Shown here: positions 35,337 through 43,376 of the stretch, one piece after another | How positions within the stretch are numbered: position 1 is the first letter of the stretch | Layout: each line of letters opens with the position of its first letter | Assembly (NCBI GenBank): GCA_016716365.1 | Contig: JADJWM010000017.1 | Span: 434,001 to 498,000 of the forward strand | DNA length: 64,000 nucleotides | Direction of reading: 5' to 3' | Origin: Chloracidobacterium sp. | GTDB taxonomy: Bacteria > Acidobacteriota > Blastocatellia > Pyrinomonadales > Pyrinomonadaceae | Program-made: the position numbers and the translations under genes | Notes under the pieces: generated by a model | The model's database searches: none | What the model was told of the DNA's origin: nothing | The model's input: the letters and a program-made list of their open reading frames with translations, nothing else

Positions 35337-37937
35337 ATGTCAAAAGAAATGATCGTGAGCGTCAACGGACGAGAAAAGAAGATCGCGATCCTCGACAACG
35401 GCAAAGTCACAGAATTTTACATCGAACGCGGCGAAGAGAACTCGGGCATCGCCGGCAATATCTATAAAGGAAAGGTCCAGCGCGTCCTGCCCGGGATGCA
35501 GTCGGCCTTCGTCGCCATCGGCCTTGAACGCGACGCCTTCCTCTACGTCTCCGATTTCTTCGACGAAGAAGAAGAGATCGAGCGGATCGTGATGGAGAAA
35601 TCCAAGAAAGGCTCGGCCGAAGAGGCAAAACGCGAGGCCAATGAGCAGATCGAACGCTCCCGCGTCACTCGCGAAAAGCAGATGGAATCGGCCCAGGAGA
35701 TCGCTGAGCCGCTCGCCGTCGAAGCCGAACCCGCCGAAGAGGCCCCGGCGAAAAGGCCTCGCGGCCGAGGCCGCGGCCAAAAGGCCGCTGCGCCCTCACC
35801 TGAGCCGGTTGACACCGATGCCGTGGTCAGCGATTTCAAGATCGAGATCGAGGACTCCGGCTTCGAACGCATTGTGGACGATACCGATACTGGCGAATTG
35901 TTTAAGGACGCTTATCGCCAGGAGGCGATCGTCGATCGGGTCCGCGCCGTCGAATTCGACATGGAATCGACCGCCGCGGCCGAGGTAGGTTCGCTCCTTG
36001 GATCGGAATTCGAAGCGACGGGCGATTTCGAACGCATCGCGGACGAAGACGAAGACCCGGCTCCGGCCAAAAAGGGAAGGGCCCGGGCGGCTAAGAAAGA
36101 AGCCGCTTCGAAAAAGCCCGCCAGGGGCCGCTCTAAGAAAACGAAAGATGACGATCCGGCCGCGGACGAAGCCGAAAGCTCTGCACCGGCGAAGCCGAAG
36201 AAGGCTGCCAAGCCAAAGTCCGAAAAAGCTAAGACGTCGCGTTCTAAGAAGAAGGCTGCCGAAGATGCGCCCATCGAAGACGCCGAGGCGAGCGTGAAAG
36301 AGTCTTCCGACGTTGCCGAGATGTCCGTGCGTCGCGGCGGCCGAGGGCGCCGCCGGGGCGGCCGAAACCGCCGGCACCCGGACGATGCGATCGATGTGGC
36401 CGATGAGGGCGGCGTCGAAGAGCCAGAAGGCGACGATAACGACGGTGGCGAAAAGGCACGTGCGGCCGACCCGTCTTCAAATGGCCGTGGAGCGGCGGCC
36501 GCCGAAGAGCCCGAATCGTCGGGCGGCGAAGAAGCCGCACCGGAGCCTGAAGCTGAAGCTGCTCCCCGCAAGAGTGGCGGCAGGAAAGGCGAAAATGAAC
36601 GCCGTGACAATTGGGAAGGCCGCGACCGCCGAGGGGGCCGCGACCAGCAGCGTGGCCGCAGCCAGTCCGACGGCCGGAGCAGGTCCGACCGCGGCGACCG
36701 CAAGGACCGCCCGTCGCAGCCGACCATCTCCGACCTCCTTCGCGAGGGGCAGGAGATCCTGGTCCAGATCGCCAAAGAACCCATCGCCAAAAAGGGTGCC
36801 CGCATCACGTCGCACATCGCCCTGCCGGGCCGGTTCCTGGTCTACATGCCGACCATCGAGCACCTCGGCGTTTCGCGAAAGATCGAATCCTCCAGCGAAC
36901 GCGGCCGCCTCCGCACGCTTATCCAACGCATCCGTCAGGACGAGACCATCCCCTCCGGCGGCTTTATCGTCCGCACGGCCGGCATCGGCATTTCCGAAGA
37001 AGACCTGCGGCAGGACGCCCGCTACCTCGTCCGCACCTGGCAGGATATAAAGAAGACGTCCGAAAAGGCGAAATCCCCGGCGCTGGTCCATCAGGACCTG
37101 GACATCGTCCAGCGTCTTCTCCGCGACCAGATGTCGGACGATTTCACTGCCATCCGCGTCGACAGCGAGGCCGAGTATCTCCGCACCGTCGAGTTCGTCA
37201 ACCGCATCCAGCCGCGTCTTGTCAACCGCGTAAAGCTCTACACACGCGACGAGCCGATCCTTGACCATTACGGCGTTCAGGAAGAGATCGAGAAGGCGCT
37301 CAAACCGCGTGTATGGCTGCGTTCCGGCGGCTACCTCGTCATCAACCAGACCGAAGCGCTCGTCGCCATCGACGTCAACACCGGCAAGTTCGTCGGCAAG
37401 GGCAACGCCCGGCTCGAGGACACGATCACCAAGACGAACCTCGAGGCCGTCGACGAGATCGCCCGGCAGATCCGGCTTCGCGACCTCGGCGGCATCATCG
37501 TGCTCGACCTGATCGACATGGAGGACCGCCGCAACCGGCACAAGGTCTCACAGGCCCTGCAAGAGGCGCTCTCGACCGATAAATCGCCGACAAAGGTGCT
37601 CTCGTTCAACGATTTCGGGCTCATCATAATGACCCGCAAACGCGTCAAACAGTCGCTCGAACGCACGCTCTGCACCGTTTGCGAATACTGCGAGGGCTCC
37701 GGCTGGGTCAAATCGCCCCAGACCGTCTGCTTCGAGATACTGGCCGAATCGGCACGCATCTCAAAACAGCTCGACGACGTGAAGCAGTCAACGCTCCGCG
37801 TCCACCCCGATGTGGCAAATGCGCTCCGCTCGACCGAACGCGAGGTCCTCGACGAGATCGAGGCACACCTCGGGCCCGTCGACATCACCGCCGACCCCCA
37901 CATCCACCAGTCTCAATTCGACTTCGCGTTCGTTTGA
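35337..37937 (+). CDS. rne: Rne/Rng-family ribonuclease with a large insert in the S1 domain
   Basis: An 866-residue endoribonuclease of the RNase E/G family. The S1 RNA-binding domain begins at once (NIYKGKVQRVLPGMQSAFVA, residues 42-61) but is interrupted after LYVSDFF at about residue 77 by roughly 390 residues. These are rich in Glu, Lys and Ala and later Arg/Gly (GRRRGGRNRRH, GGRDQQRGRSQSDGRS). The core resumes at about residue 460 with TISDLLREGQEILVQIAKEP. The catalytic Asp residues are in AIDVNTGKF and LDLIDMEDRRN, and the zinc-link cysteines in CTVCEYCEG. It cleaves single-stranded 5'-monophosphate RNA in rRNA maturation and mRNA decay. The disordered basic/acidic insert probably acts as the RNA- or partner-binding scaffold. 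Confidence 0.93.
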   Translation: MSKEMIVSVNGREKKIAILDNGKVTEFYIERGEENSGIAGNIYKGKVQRVLPGMQSAFVAIGLERDAFLYVSDFFDEEEEIERIVMEKSKKGSAEEAKREANEQIERSRVTREKQMESAQEIAEPLAVEAEPAEEAPAKRPRGRGRGQKAAAPSPEPVDTDAVVSDFKIEIEDSGFERIVDDTDTGELFKDAYRQEAIVDRVRAVEFDMESTAAAEVGSLLGSEFEATGDFERIADEDEDPAPAKKGRARAAKKEAASKKPARGRSKKTKDDDPAADEAESSAPAKPKKAAKPKSEKAKTSRSKKKAAEDAPIEDAEASVKESSDVAEMSVRRGGRGRRRGGRNRRHPDDAIDVADEGGVEEPEGDDNDGGEKARAADPSSNGRGAAAAEEPESSGGEEAAPEPEAEAAPRKSGGRKGENERRDNWEGRDRRGGRDQQRGRSQSDGRSRSDRGDRKDRPSQPTISDLLREGQEILVQIAKEPIAKKGARITSHIALPGRFLVYMPTIEHLGVSRKIESSSERGRLRTLIQRIRQDETIPSGGFIVRTAGIGISEEDLRQDARYLVRTWQDIKKTSEKAKSPALVHQDLDIVQRLLRDQMSDDFTAIRVDSEAEYLRTVEFVNRIQPRLVNRVKLYTRDEPILDHYGVQEEIEKALKPRVWLRSGGYLVINQTEALVAIDVNTGKFVGKGNARLEDTITKTNLEAVDEIARQIRLRDLGGIIVLDLIDMEDRRNRHKVSQALQEALSTDKSPTKVLSFNDFGLIIMTRKRVKQSLERTLCTVCEYCEGSGWVKSPQTVCFEILAESARISKQLDDVKQSTLRVHPDVANALRSTEREVLDEIEAHLGPVDITADPHIHQSQFDFAFV

Positions 37938-37990
37938 CCGGACGCTCGACTGGAGGGCAAGTGACTGGAGGGCAAGCATCCCTGCTTGCC
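37908..37990. repeat. Duplicated ribonuclease-gene tail, copy 1 (in place)
   Basis: The last ten codons of the ribonuclease gene plus about 50 bases after its stop recur at 41786-41853. The shared part includes the stop and the downstream GACTGGAGGGCAAG element, whose GGCAAGC/GCTTGCC arms form a hairpin. Copy 1 has an extra tandem 15-base unit (TGACTGGAGGGCAAG). The terminator that follows is also shared. Confidence 0.8.
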
Positions 37991-38067
37991 ATGAGTGCGA
38001 AGCACGAACATCCACGCCGCAAACGGCGCCCGACGGCAGGGATGCCGTCGCTCCAGTCAACACGACC

Positions 38068-38095
38068 AAGGCCGCCCCATTCTCCGGGCGGCCTT
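38068..38095. terminator. Bidirectional Rho-independent terminator
   Basis: A perfect 10-bp stem, AAGGCCGCCC and GGGCGGCCTT, with an eight-base loop is followed by TTTCTTATT on the plus strand. It sits between the converging ribonuclease and CadC-like genes and can serve both. A second copy with a different loop is at 41887-41913. Confidence 0.85.
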
Positions 38096-38107
38096 TCTTA
38101 TTACCTT

Positions 38108-40015
38108 TCACGGCAATTGCAGATCGCGCAGCATTCGCAGATAACGAGCATCGTTTCTGAGATCGTCGAACTCGGGGGCTGCGGCGATCCACGATGTCCA
38201 GGGGTGACGTTCGTCGATCGACCTTTGCAGCCAATAGACGGCCTTGTCGGTATCGTTTAGGTAAGTTGAAAGATATGCAAGGTTGTGAGGATTTGTACGC
38301 GATGGGTTTTCACGCCATTCGTGAAGCAGCAATTCGATAGCGGCTTCGGGCCCTGACGCGGCTGCTCCGTCACGAATTTTTGCCGACAGGGCCTCGTTCT
38401 GGTCCAGTTCGAGAGCCTGCACGATCTTCTCGATCGCTTGACCCTTTTGTCCCTGCAGCCAATAACTGCGGGACAGGAACCAATATGGTGCGCTGTTCTT
38501 GTCATCAAGCTCGAGGACTTTCAGAAATTGACGTTCAGCCGCCGCGAAATCCTTTTTACAAAACAATGCCATTCCAAGGTTGCTGTTTCCGTTTATCGAA
38601 AGCGGGTCAAGCTGGATGTGGCGTTCGAATTCGTTGATAGCATCATCAAACCGACGCAGTCTTAACAGCAAGGCACCGTGGCGGATACGCGCCGTCGCCG
38701 AGTTCGGGGCAACCGAAACCGCATGTTGCAGCGTTCGTTCGGCGTCGGCCCACTTCCAGTCATAGCCCATTTCGATCGTTCCAAGCGTGATCAGGGCATC
38801 CGGCGAATCGGGCTTCAATTCAAGCGCCTTCCTTAGGTTATCTTTCGCTTCGGAGACTACTTCCGGTCGTACATCGATGTTGTAATTGAAAATAAGGTGC
38901 TGTGTGTCGGCAAGCCCGGTGAAGGCCTCAGAAAACCGAGGGTCAAATGTCGTTGCCTGCTTGAAATATTCGATCGCTTTGCGAAGTGATCCTTCGTCGC
39001 GCTTTGTCCAAAAATATCGTCCCTTGAGATAGGCCTCATAGGCGTCGGCATTTTCCGTTAGTCGTTGGGCCGGAGGTTCATTATTCCCGGCCGTCGAATC
39101 AAAAGTGCTCGAAACCTGGGCTGCTATCACATCCTGCAGTTCGAGAATGCGGCCCACCATTCCGTCTATCTGCCCTGACCACATATGCTCACCGTCGGCA
39201 ACACGGACGAGCTGAAGCGTTACCCTAAGCCTTTCGCCCTCCTGCTGGATCCGCGAATCCACGATCGCATCGACCCTGAGCTTTCTTCCGATCGCAATGC
39301 TGTCCTCGTCCGATCCGGCAAATGGCATTACGGCGCTGGTCGGCCGTACAGTAATGTCGGTGAGATTCCCTAGTCTTGTGATCAGCGCATCGGTGATCCG
39401 CATACGCAGTTCTTCATCATTGGCCGTGCCTGAAAATGACTTTACCGGCAGAACTGCAATGGAACGGACCTCGAGAGCGGCCGGCACGGTCGGGCCTGAA
39501 AGGTAGGTCATTCCGAAGTAACCGAGAAGCAAAAATGCACCTATTCCAAGAACCCCCAGTGGAATGTATCGCTTAAGCCCCGCCCTGCCCGGCAACGCCT
39601 GTTTTGCCGTCGGCAGTTGAGACTGGTCGGCCAATTCGATCATCGTCCGCGAGACGGTGTGACGTTCGATCACAATGTCGCCGTTTCCCCTTTCGCGCAC
39701 CTTTCCCGTGAAACGGTAACCGCGCCGAGGCACGGTCTGGATCAGGCCTTCGTCTTCTCCATATTCCTTAAATGTCTTTCGAAGTAAATAAATGTGCCGG
39801 GTGAGGTTGCTGTCCTCTACAAAGGAATCGGCCCAGACCTTTTCAAGTAATTCGTCTTTTGTAACTACCTGTCCGGAGTGATCGGTGAGGACGCAAAGCA
39901 GCTCGATCTCTTTCAAAGGAAGGCTAACGGGCTGGTCATCGAACCACAATACACGCTTTTTCGTGTCGAGACGAAACCTGCCGAATTCCCGTAACTGACT
40001 GTCGCCATTGACCAT
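38108..40015 (-). CDS. CadC-like winged-helix transmembrane regulator with TPR domain
   Basis: A 635-residue protein from ATG 40015 (MVNGDSQLREFGRFRLDTKK). The frame extends to 40108, but the added residues are not family-like. Residues 8-105 are an OmpR/PhoB-type winged helix (LPLKEIELLCVLTDHSGQVV, then RHIYLLRKTFKEYGEDEG and PRRGYRF). One membrane segment, YIPLGVLGIGAFLLLGYFGM, follows near residue 155. The periplasmic part has a TolB/FlgO-like domain (RSIAVLPVKSFSG) and then 6-8 TPR units to the end. Such one-component regulators are abundant in Acidobacteriota. Divergent placement relative to 40196-41744 suggests it controls those two genes. Confidence 0.87.
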   Translation of the reverse strand: MVNGDSQLREFGRFRLDTKKRVLWFDDQPVSLPLKEIELLCVLTDHSGQVVTKDELLEKVWADSFVEDSNLTRHIYLLRKTFKEYGEDEGLIQTVPRRGYRFTGKVRERGNGDIVIERHTVSRTMIELADQSQLPTAKQALPGRAGLKRYIPLGVLGIGAFLLLGYFGMTYLSGPTVPAALEVRSIAVLPVKSFSGTANDEELRMRITDALITRLGNLTDITVRPTSAVMPFAGSDEDSIAIGRKLRVDAIVDSRIQQEGERLRVTLQLVRVADGEHMWSGQIDGMVGRILELQDVIAAQVSSTFDSTAGNNEPPAQRLTENADAYEAYLKGRYFWTKRDEGSLRKAIEYFKQATTFDPRFSEAFTGLADTQHLIFNYNIDVRPEVVSEAKDNLRKALELKPDSPDALITLGTIEMGYDWKWADAERTLQHAVSVAPNSATARIRHGALLLRLRRFDDAINEFERHIQLDPLSINGNSNLGMALFCKKDFAAAERQFLKVLELDDKNSAPYWFLSRSYWLQGQKGQAIEKIVQALELDQNEALSAKIRDGAAASGPEAAIELLLHEWRENPSRTNPHNLAYLSTYLNDTDKAVYWLQRSIDERHPWTSWIAAAPEFDDLRNDARYLRMLRDLQLP

Positions 40016-40195
40016 AGAGCTTCGGAGACAGATTGGAGAAAAATTGGAGAAAAAGTTCAAGACCTTTTTCCGCAAATCCTCATAAATATGAAGCGTCAAC
40101 CCGAACAAGGGCCGTCGCTTGAGACTCCCACAGCCGGGGGTAGGCAGCGGAAAGGAAGAACGATCTGTTTCGGGCTAACGTCGATTCTAGAGCAT

Positions 40196-40462
40196 ATGCA
40201 GTTGAATGGAAAGAAAATTCTGATCACCACCGAAACCCGCGAGCTCACGGTTATCCGCAGGGAGCCGGGGCGATGTGCCGAAAGCTTCTGTCCCAAGTGT
40301 TGCGAATACGTCGAGATGCTCAACTTCGACGCGGCGATCAGTTTTTCGGGCATCGGCGGCCGAGAATTGATGATGCGGCTGGAAACCGGGGAGATCCATT
40401 CGGTCGAAAGGGATTCGGGGCACTTGCAGATATGCGGGTGGTCATTGAAGGGCAGAAAATAA
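40196..40462 (+). CDS. Small Cys-rich, helix-turn-helix-like protein (88 aa)
   Basis: An 88-residue protein from ATG 40196. The frame opens at 40088, but the shorter form matches the usual size. It begins KKILITTETRELTVIRREPG, has a metal-binding-looking cluster CAESFCPKCCEYV (residues about 28-40), then DAAISFSGIGGRELMMRLETGEIHSVE, which resembles the excisionase/MerR-type HTH_17 pattern, and a short beta tail. Small proteins of this layout occur widely in Acidobacteriota as far as I recall. The function is unknown, perhaps a DNA-binding regulator. It precedes the papain/LysM-like gene by 22 bases, so the two are likely co-transcribed. Confidence 0.65.
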   Translation: MQLNGKKILITTETRELTVIRREPGRCAESFCPKCCEYVEMLNFDAAISFSGIGGRELMMRLETGEIHSVERDSGHLQICGWSLKGRK

Positions 40463-40484
40463 TACACGAGAAAGGAGTTTTGAT

Positions 40485-41744
40485 ATGTCGATAACATGTG
40501 CAGCAGACTTTGCGGACTGGTACGACGGGGAACTGAGACAATACGCCGACAAGGCATTGACAGATTTCGTTCATAACAATCCGGGCTTTTTCGGCGTCTT
40601 TGTGGCCGGAACAGCGATGAGCGGCTTTGATGCGGCCGGCGTATTTTTTGTGGACCTTGCCCGGCTTGGTGCCGGGGTAGGTGAAGGAGGTGCCAAGGGC
40701 GTTTTTCAGGACGTGCTTCGCGTATTGAGTGTTACGCCTGTCGGGAAGCTTGCCAAGGTCAGCAAGCCGATCATTGGACGGATCGTGCGGGCCATTGCCA
40801 ACGTGTTTCGTTGGCGAAAGATCGAGGGCGGACTATGTGTCCCGATCTCGATCGGACAGGCACTTCAAGAAACCGGCCAGAAAGTGTTAGTCAACCTTGA
40901 CGACGCACTGGCCGGCATGGGCCGAACTAAAGAGAGTTTCGACGGAGCCATGGCACAGGGAGGCAAGATCGTCGAGATCAAGAGGGCCCTCAACGAAGCG
41001 AACGCGGTATTTGAGGAACTCCCGGCACGTGTGGCTCAGAGCTGGGACGATATCAGAATGTTCGCCCAAGGTACCGAGGGCGTAATAATGGTGACGCTAA
41101 AACGAGTTCTGAAGCGACCGACTGGGGACGTGCATAAGGCCCATATGATACTCGCTTCAAAGACAAAGGACGGGGTCAGGATAATTGACCGCAAAGGCAT
41201 TTTCAATTCTCTCGAGGACCTTTCGCGACACTATGGTTCGATCACTCCGGCCGAGTTCTATAAGGTTTCGCAGTCACATGCCTTGATACTCGTAAAGAAT
41301 TGGGTGATCGATCCGGCCCTGGCATCGCGCCTCAACGCGATGGGCCCACTCGGTGCTGTGATGGTCAAGGTCGGAATAGCCTTCGGGTTCAACCCCGAGG
41401 TGGATGTCGAGGAGATAAAGAGAAAATTCCGAGCGCATTTGGCGGGTCTGCCGCCAGAGTCGCTCTACCCGCCGCCTACCCGACCGCCCGAGATGGAGTC
41501 CGTAATGTTCACGCATGAGGTATCGGGCCCGGCGGTCAAGAAAGAGGATTGGCTCTCGAGCATTGCCTACAAATGGTACGGGGATTTTCTGTTGTGGCCG
41601 ATCCTTTGGGACTACAACAAAAGCGCCAGTTTCACCGACCCGAACAAGATCAAAGTAGGTCAACGGATCAAGGTGCCGTTCATTACAAATAAGACAGCGA
41701 ATGAACTTTCCCAGTACAAACAGCGGGGACGCCAGTGGAAGTAA
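40485..41744 (+). CDS. Candidate papain-fold cysteine protease/toxin-like protein with C-terminal LysM-like domain
   Basis: A 419-residue protein. ATG 40485 follows GAAAGGAG. Residues 25-105 are Gly/Ala/Val-rich and partly hydrophobic (FGVFVAGTAMSGFDAAGVFF, then GAGVGEGGAKGVFQDVLRVL). A middle domain shows GGLCVPISIGQAL (Cys118), DVHKAHMILAS (His217/His220) and GVRIIDRKG (Asp235). This order and spacing suits a papain-fold Cys-His-Asp triad as in secreted papain-fold toxins. Residues 344-399 look like a LysM domain (LSSIAYKWYGDFLLWPILWD, then NKIKVGQRIKVP). No signal peptide is seen. It may be an effector carried by a secretion apparatus or an envelope protein. The catalytic assignment is by eye and needs a profile search. 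Confidence 0.55.
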   Translation: MSITCAADFADWYDGELRQYADKALTDFVHNNPGFFGVFVAGTAMSGFDAAGVFFVDLARLGAGVGEGGAKGVFQDVLRVLSVTPVGKLAKVSKPIIGRIVRAIANVFRWRKIEGGLCVPISIGQALQETGQKVLVNLDDALAGMGRTKESFDGAMAQGGKIVEIKRALNEANAVFEELPARVAQSWDDIRMFAQGTEGVIMVTLKRVLKRPTGDVHKAHMILASKTKDGVRIIDRKGIFNSLEDLSRHYGSITPAEFYKVSQSHALILVKNWVIDPALASRLNAMGPLGAVMVKVGIAFGFNPEVDVEEIKRKFRAHLAGLPPESLYPPPTRPPEMESVMFTHEVSGPAVKKEDWLSSIAYKWYGDFLLWPILWDYNKSASFTDPNKIKVGQRIKVPFITNKTANELSQYKQRGRQWK

Positions 41745-41785
41745 GTCGTGGAAACGCCCGCCGGGCCAGACACATACCGAAACCG

Positions 41786-41853
41786 CAGTCGCAGTCCGAC
41801 TTCGCGTTTGTCTGACTGAAGGCCCGACTGGAGGGCAAGCATCCCTGCTTGCC
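41786..41853. repeat. Duplicated ribonuclease-gene tail, copy 2 (orphan)
   Basis: This copy reads CAGTCGCAGTCCGACTTCGC and on through a TGA. It still encodes QSQSDFAFV before the stop, against QSQFDFAFV at the real gene end. It continues with the same GACTGGAGGGCAAGCATCCC hairpin element. It stands 42 bases after the LysM-like gene and is not part of any gene. With copy 1 it brackets the 38.1-41.7 kb module in direct orientation. Confidence 0.8.
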
Positions 41854-41886
41854 AACCGCGACAGCGGTAAGCAGCCACTAAACACC

Positions 41887-41913
41887 AAGGCCGCCCCACA
41901 AAAGGGCGGCCTT
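41887..41913 (+). terminator. Terminator hairpin, second copy
   Basis: The same perfect 10-bp stem as at 38068-38095 (AAGGCCGCCC and GGGCGGCCTT) with a seven-base loop. The T-run is lost (AACTCATTCTCC follows). It belongs to the duplicated ribonuclease-gene tail and would end transcription of the LysM-like gene. Confidence 0.7.
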
Positions 41914-41930
41914 AACTCATTCTCCCTTCC

Positions 41931-41985
41931 TTACAAAGGAGGGGTGGATGCCCGCGTTTTCCGCGGGCAGACGGGGTTCTTCTAA
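41931..41985. repeat. Dispersed palindromic element, copy 1
   Basis: The sequence TTACAAAGGAGGGGTGGATG opens the element, then GCCCGCG and CGCGGGC form a hairpin around TTTT, and CAGACGGGGTTCTTC closes it. A diverged copy lies at 43308-43365 with a compensated stem (GCGTG..CATGC). A third, inverted copy is inside the rluD-like gene at 61376-61442. The stem bases differ between copies but stay complementary. Confidence 0.8.
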
Positions 41986-42146
41986 CCTTGGAATTTGGAA
42001 TCCGAGGGCGGTTCTCCATCCTCTTGCTTCAGCAATTCGCCTTGTCACTGAATGCGGCAAATACTAAAGCAGAGGAGCAGCGAACCAGGCGTGAGCGGCC
42101 CCATGGGCAGAATCCGCGCCTACAAACTCGCCGCCCTCGAAGTCGG

Positions 42147-42243
42147 GCGTGCGGAGCACGCGGTGATCGCATTAGCTACACGTGGAGCGATGCGAAACGT
42201 GTAGCCAGGGCCAGCATACCGGGATGGAGCATGTGAAACATGC
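42147..42243. repeat. Cluster of three small purine-loop hairpins
   Basis: GCGTGC-GGA-GCACGC lies at 42147-42161, GCTACACG and CGTGTAGC around a 15-base loop at 42175-42205, and GCATGT-GAA-ACATGC at 42229-42243. The first and third have a three-base GGA or GAA loop. A fourth example, GTGC-GAA-GCAC, is near 37994. The common layout with unrelated stem sequences suggests related structural repeats. Confidence 0.65.
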
Positions 42244-42338
42244 GTTATCAACTAGGGAATCTAACGCAAGTAACGTGTGAGCTGCGAAAGCCCGCACGGA
42301 GTAAGGGCGGTATATTCAACGTTGAGAATCCCGGGAAC

Positions 42339-42376
42339 GCAGGCGCCCTCGCCTGCAACGCCGGCTCCTCCGGCGT
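42339..42376. repeat. Two adjacent perfect hairpins
   Basis: GCAGGCG and CGCCTGC (42339-42345 and 42350-42356, loop CCCT) are followed after one base by ACGCCGG and CCGGCGT (42358-42364 and 42370-42376, loop CTCCT). They look like REP-type palindromic units. Confidence 0.75.
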
Positions 42377-42502
42377 CGTAGATGGCCGACTTGAGCTTCC
42401 GGCAGCGGATGAATGATCCGGTTTTTCTTGTTTTTCTTCTTTTGTGGATGATCCCTTTCTTTCGGGAGGAAAGCTTTGTCCACAAAACAAGAAATAACAC
42501 GA

Positions 42503-42826
42503 AACGATCCTGCATTCCCGCATTCCGCATTCCGCGATCAAAAGACCCGTCCGCTTATGCAGACGGCACTGACAAGACTCCAGATTTCAAGTTCGAGATT
42601 CCAAATTCCAAAAACCCAAAACCAAGATCGGGGTCACCACCGAGGTCAGCCGAAGCGACGCTTCGAATTCCGCATTCAGAATTCATCATTCATCATTCAT
42701 CATTCGAACGCCCCGGTCGCTACCGCTCCCGGTTCTGACAGGGAACCGAGTTCCAAGTTCCAGATTCCAAATTCCGAATCCCACATTCCGCAGTCCGCAT
42801 TCCGCAGTCCGCAGTCAAGGGCCCCT
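42503..42826. repeat. Cluster of heptamer-period arrays
   Basis: Several tracts with 7-base spacing and different words follow each other. They are GCATTCC types at about 42508-42535, AGATTCC/AAATTCC/CAAAACC types at 42577-42622, three ATTCATC units at 42684-42704, and AAGTTCC-AGATTCC-AAATTCC drifting into GCAGTCC-GCATTCC at 42746-42826. The last array touches the end of the gene at 42829. Between them lies CGGTCGCTACCGCTCCCGGT (from 42714), related to a segment inside the rluD-like gene. Confidence 0.9.
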
Positions 42827-42828
42827 CG

Positions 42829-43227
42829 TCACCGGCCGCCTTTCCGTCTTTTGCGGACCTGGGCGACCGAGACGGTCTCGGCTAGTTTTAGTTGGAGTTT
42901 GCCGTCGCGCATCTCGGGGTTGATGAAGCGGAGGGTGGTGTTGAGGCGGATGCCGAAGTGGCGGCAGAACGGGGCGGCGTTGACCCGGTAGCCGGCGCTT
43001 TTCGTGAGCACGGGGAACGACTCGGGCAGGCGGTGGCTCGGGACCGGCTCGATCGCGATCAGGTCGCGGGTGCGGCTGAAGTAAAGGTAAACGGCCGGCG
43101 GCTCGCCTAGCTTCTGCCAGGCGTTCCGGTTGAACGACAGCACGTTCGTTTTGCTAAGGGTCACCCGCATCCGGAACTGGGCCGGTTTGTTCGGCCCGCC
43201 GCGAAATTTTTCAAAGTCTCTTTCCAT
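42829..43227 (-). CDS. Small conserved-looking hypothetical protein (132 aa)
   Basis: A 132-residue basic protein from ATG 43227 (MERDFEKFRGGPNKPAQFRM). The frame extends to 43311 through repeat sequence and is not used. It contains a beta-rich middle (VTLSKTNVLSFNRNAWQKLG, then YLYFSRTRDLIAIEPVPSHR) and ends with a basic tail RKRRKGGR. No signal peptide or membrane segment. The layout suggests a small nucleic-acid-binding or structural domain, but I do not recognise a named family. It is the only gene in a 2-kb repeat zone, and its 3' end abuts a heptamer array. Confidence 0.65.
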   Translation of the reverse strand: MERDFEKFRGGPNKPAQFRMRVTLSKTNVLSFNRNAWQKLGEPPAVYLYFSRTRDLIAIEPVPSHRLPESFPVLTKSAGYRVNAAPFCRHFGIRLNTTLRFINPEMRDGKLQLKLAETVSVAQVRKRRKGGR

Positions 43228-43307
43228 AACGATCGTATTGCGTTGTAAAACGCGTGTAGCATAGATAGCACAAAATTGCGGTGATGGCAAGAACTTTTTT
43301 ACTCCCC

Positions 43308-43365
43308 TCATTACGAAGGAGCGGTGGATGCGTGTGATCTCGCATGCAGATGGAGTGGTTCTTCC
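43308..43365. repeat. Dispersed palindromic element, copy 2
   Basis: It begins CATTACGAAGGAGCGGTGGA and ends CAGATGGAGTGGTTCTTC, aligned throughout with 41931-41985. The stem here is GCGTG with CATGC-type pairing rather than GCCCGCG/CGCGGGC. Both copies 1 and 2 are followed by GGAATTTGG-type heptamers and a GGGCGGTTC segment, so the unit of duplication may be larger. Confidence 0.75.
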
Positions 43366-43376
43366 GATTTCGGTTT

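Larger units (their letters stand above)
41745..42828. other. Repeat-rich intergenic zone without genes
   Basis: About 1.1 kb with no credible gene. Apart from the elements listed separately (ribonuclease-tail copy, dispersed palindromic element, small hairpins, heptamer arrays) it has an inverted pair TTTTGTGGA at 42450-42458 and TCCACAAAA at 42477-42485 around a CTTTC/GAAAG core. Short open frames here are made of repeat sequence. Confidence 0.7.
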
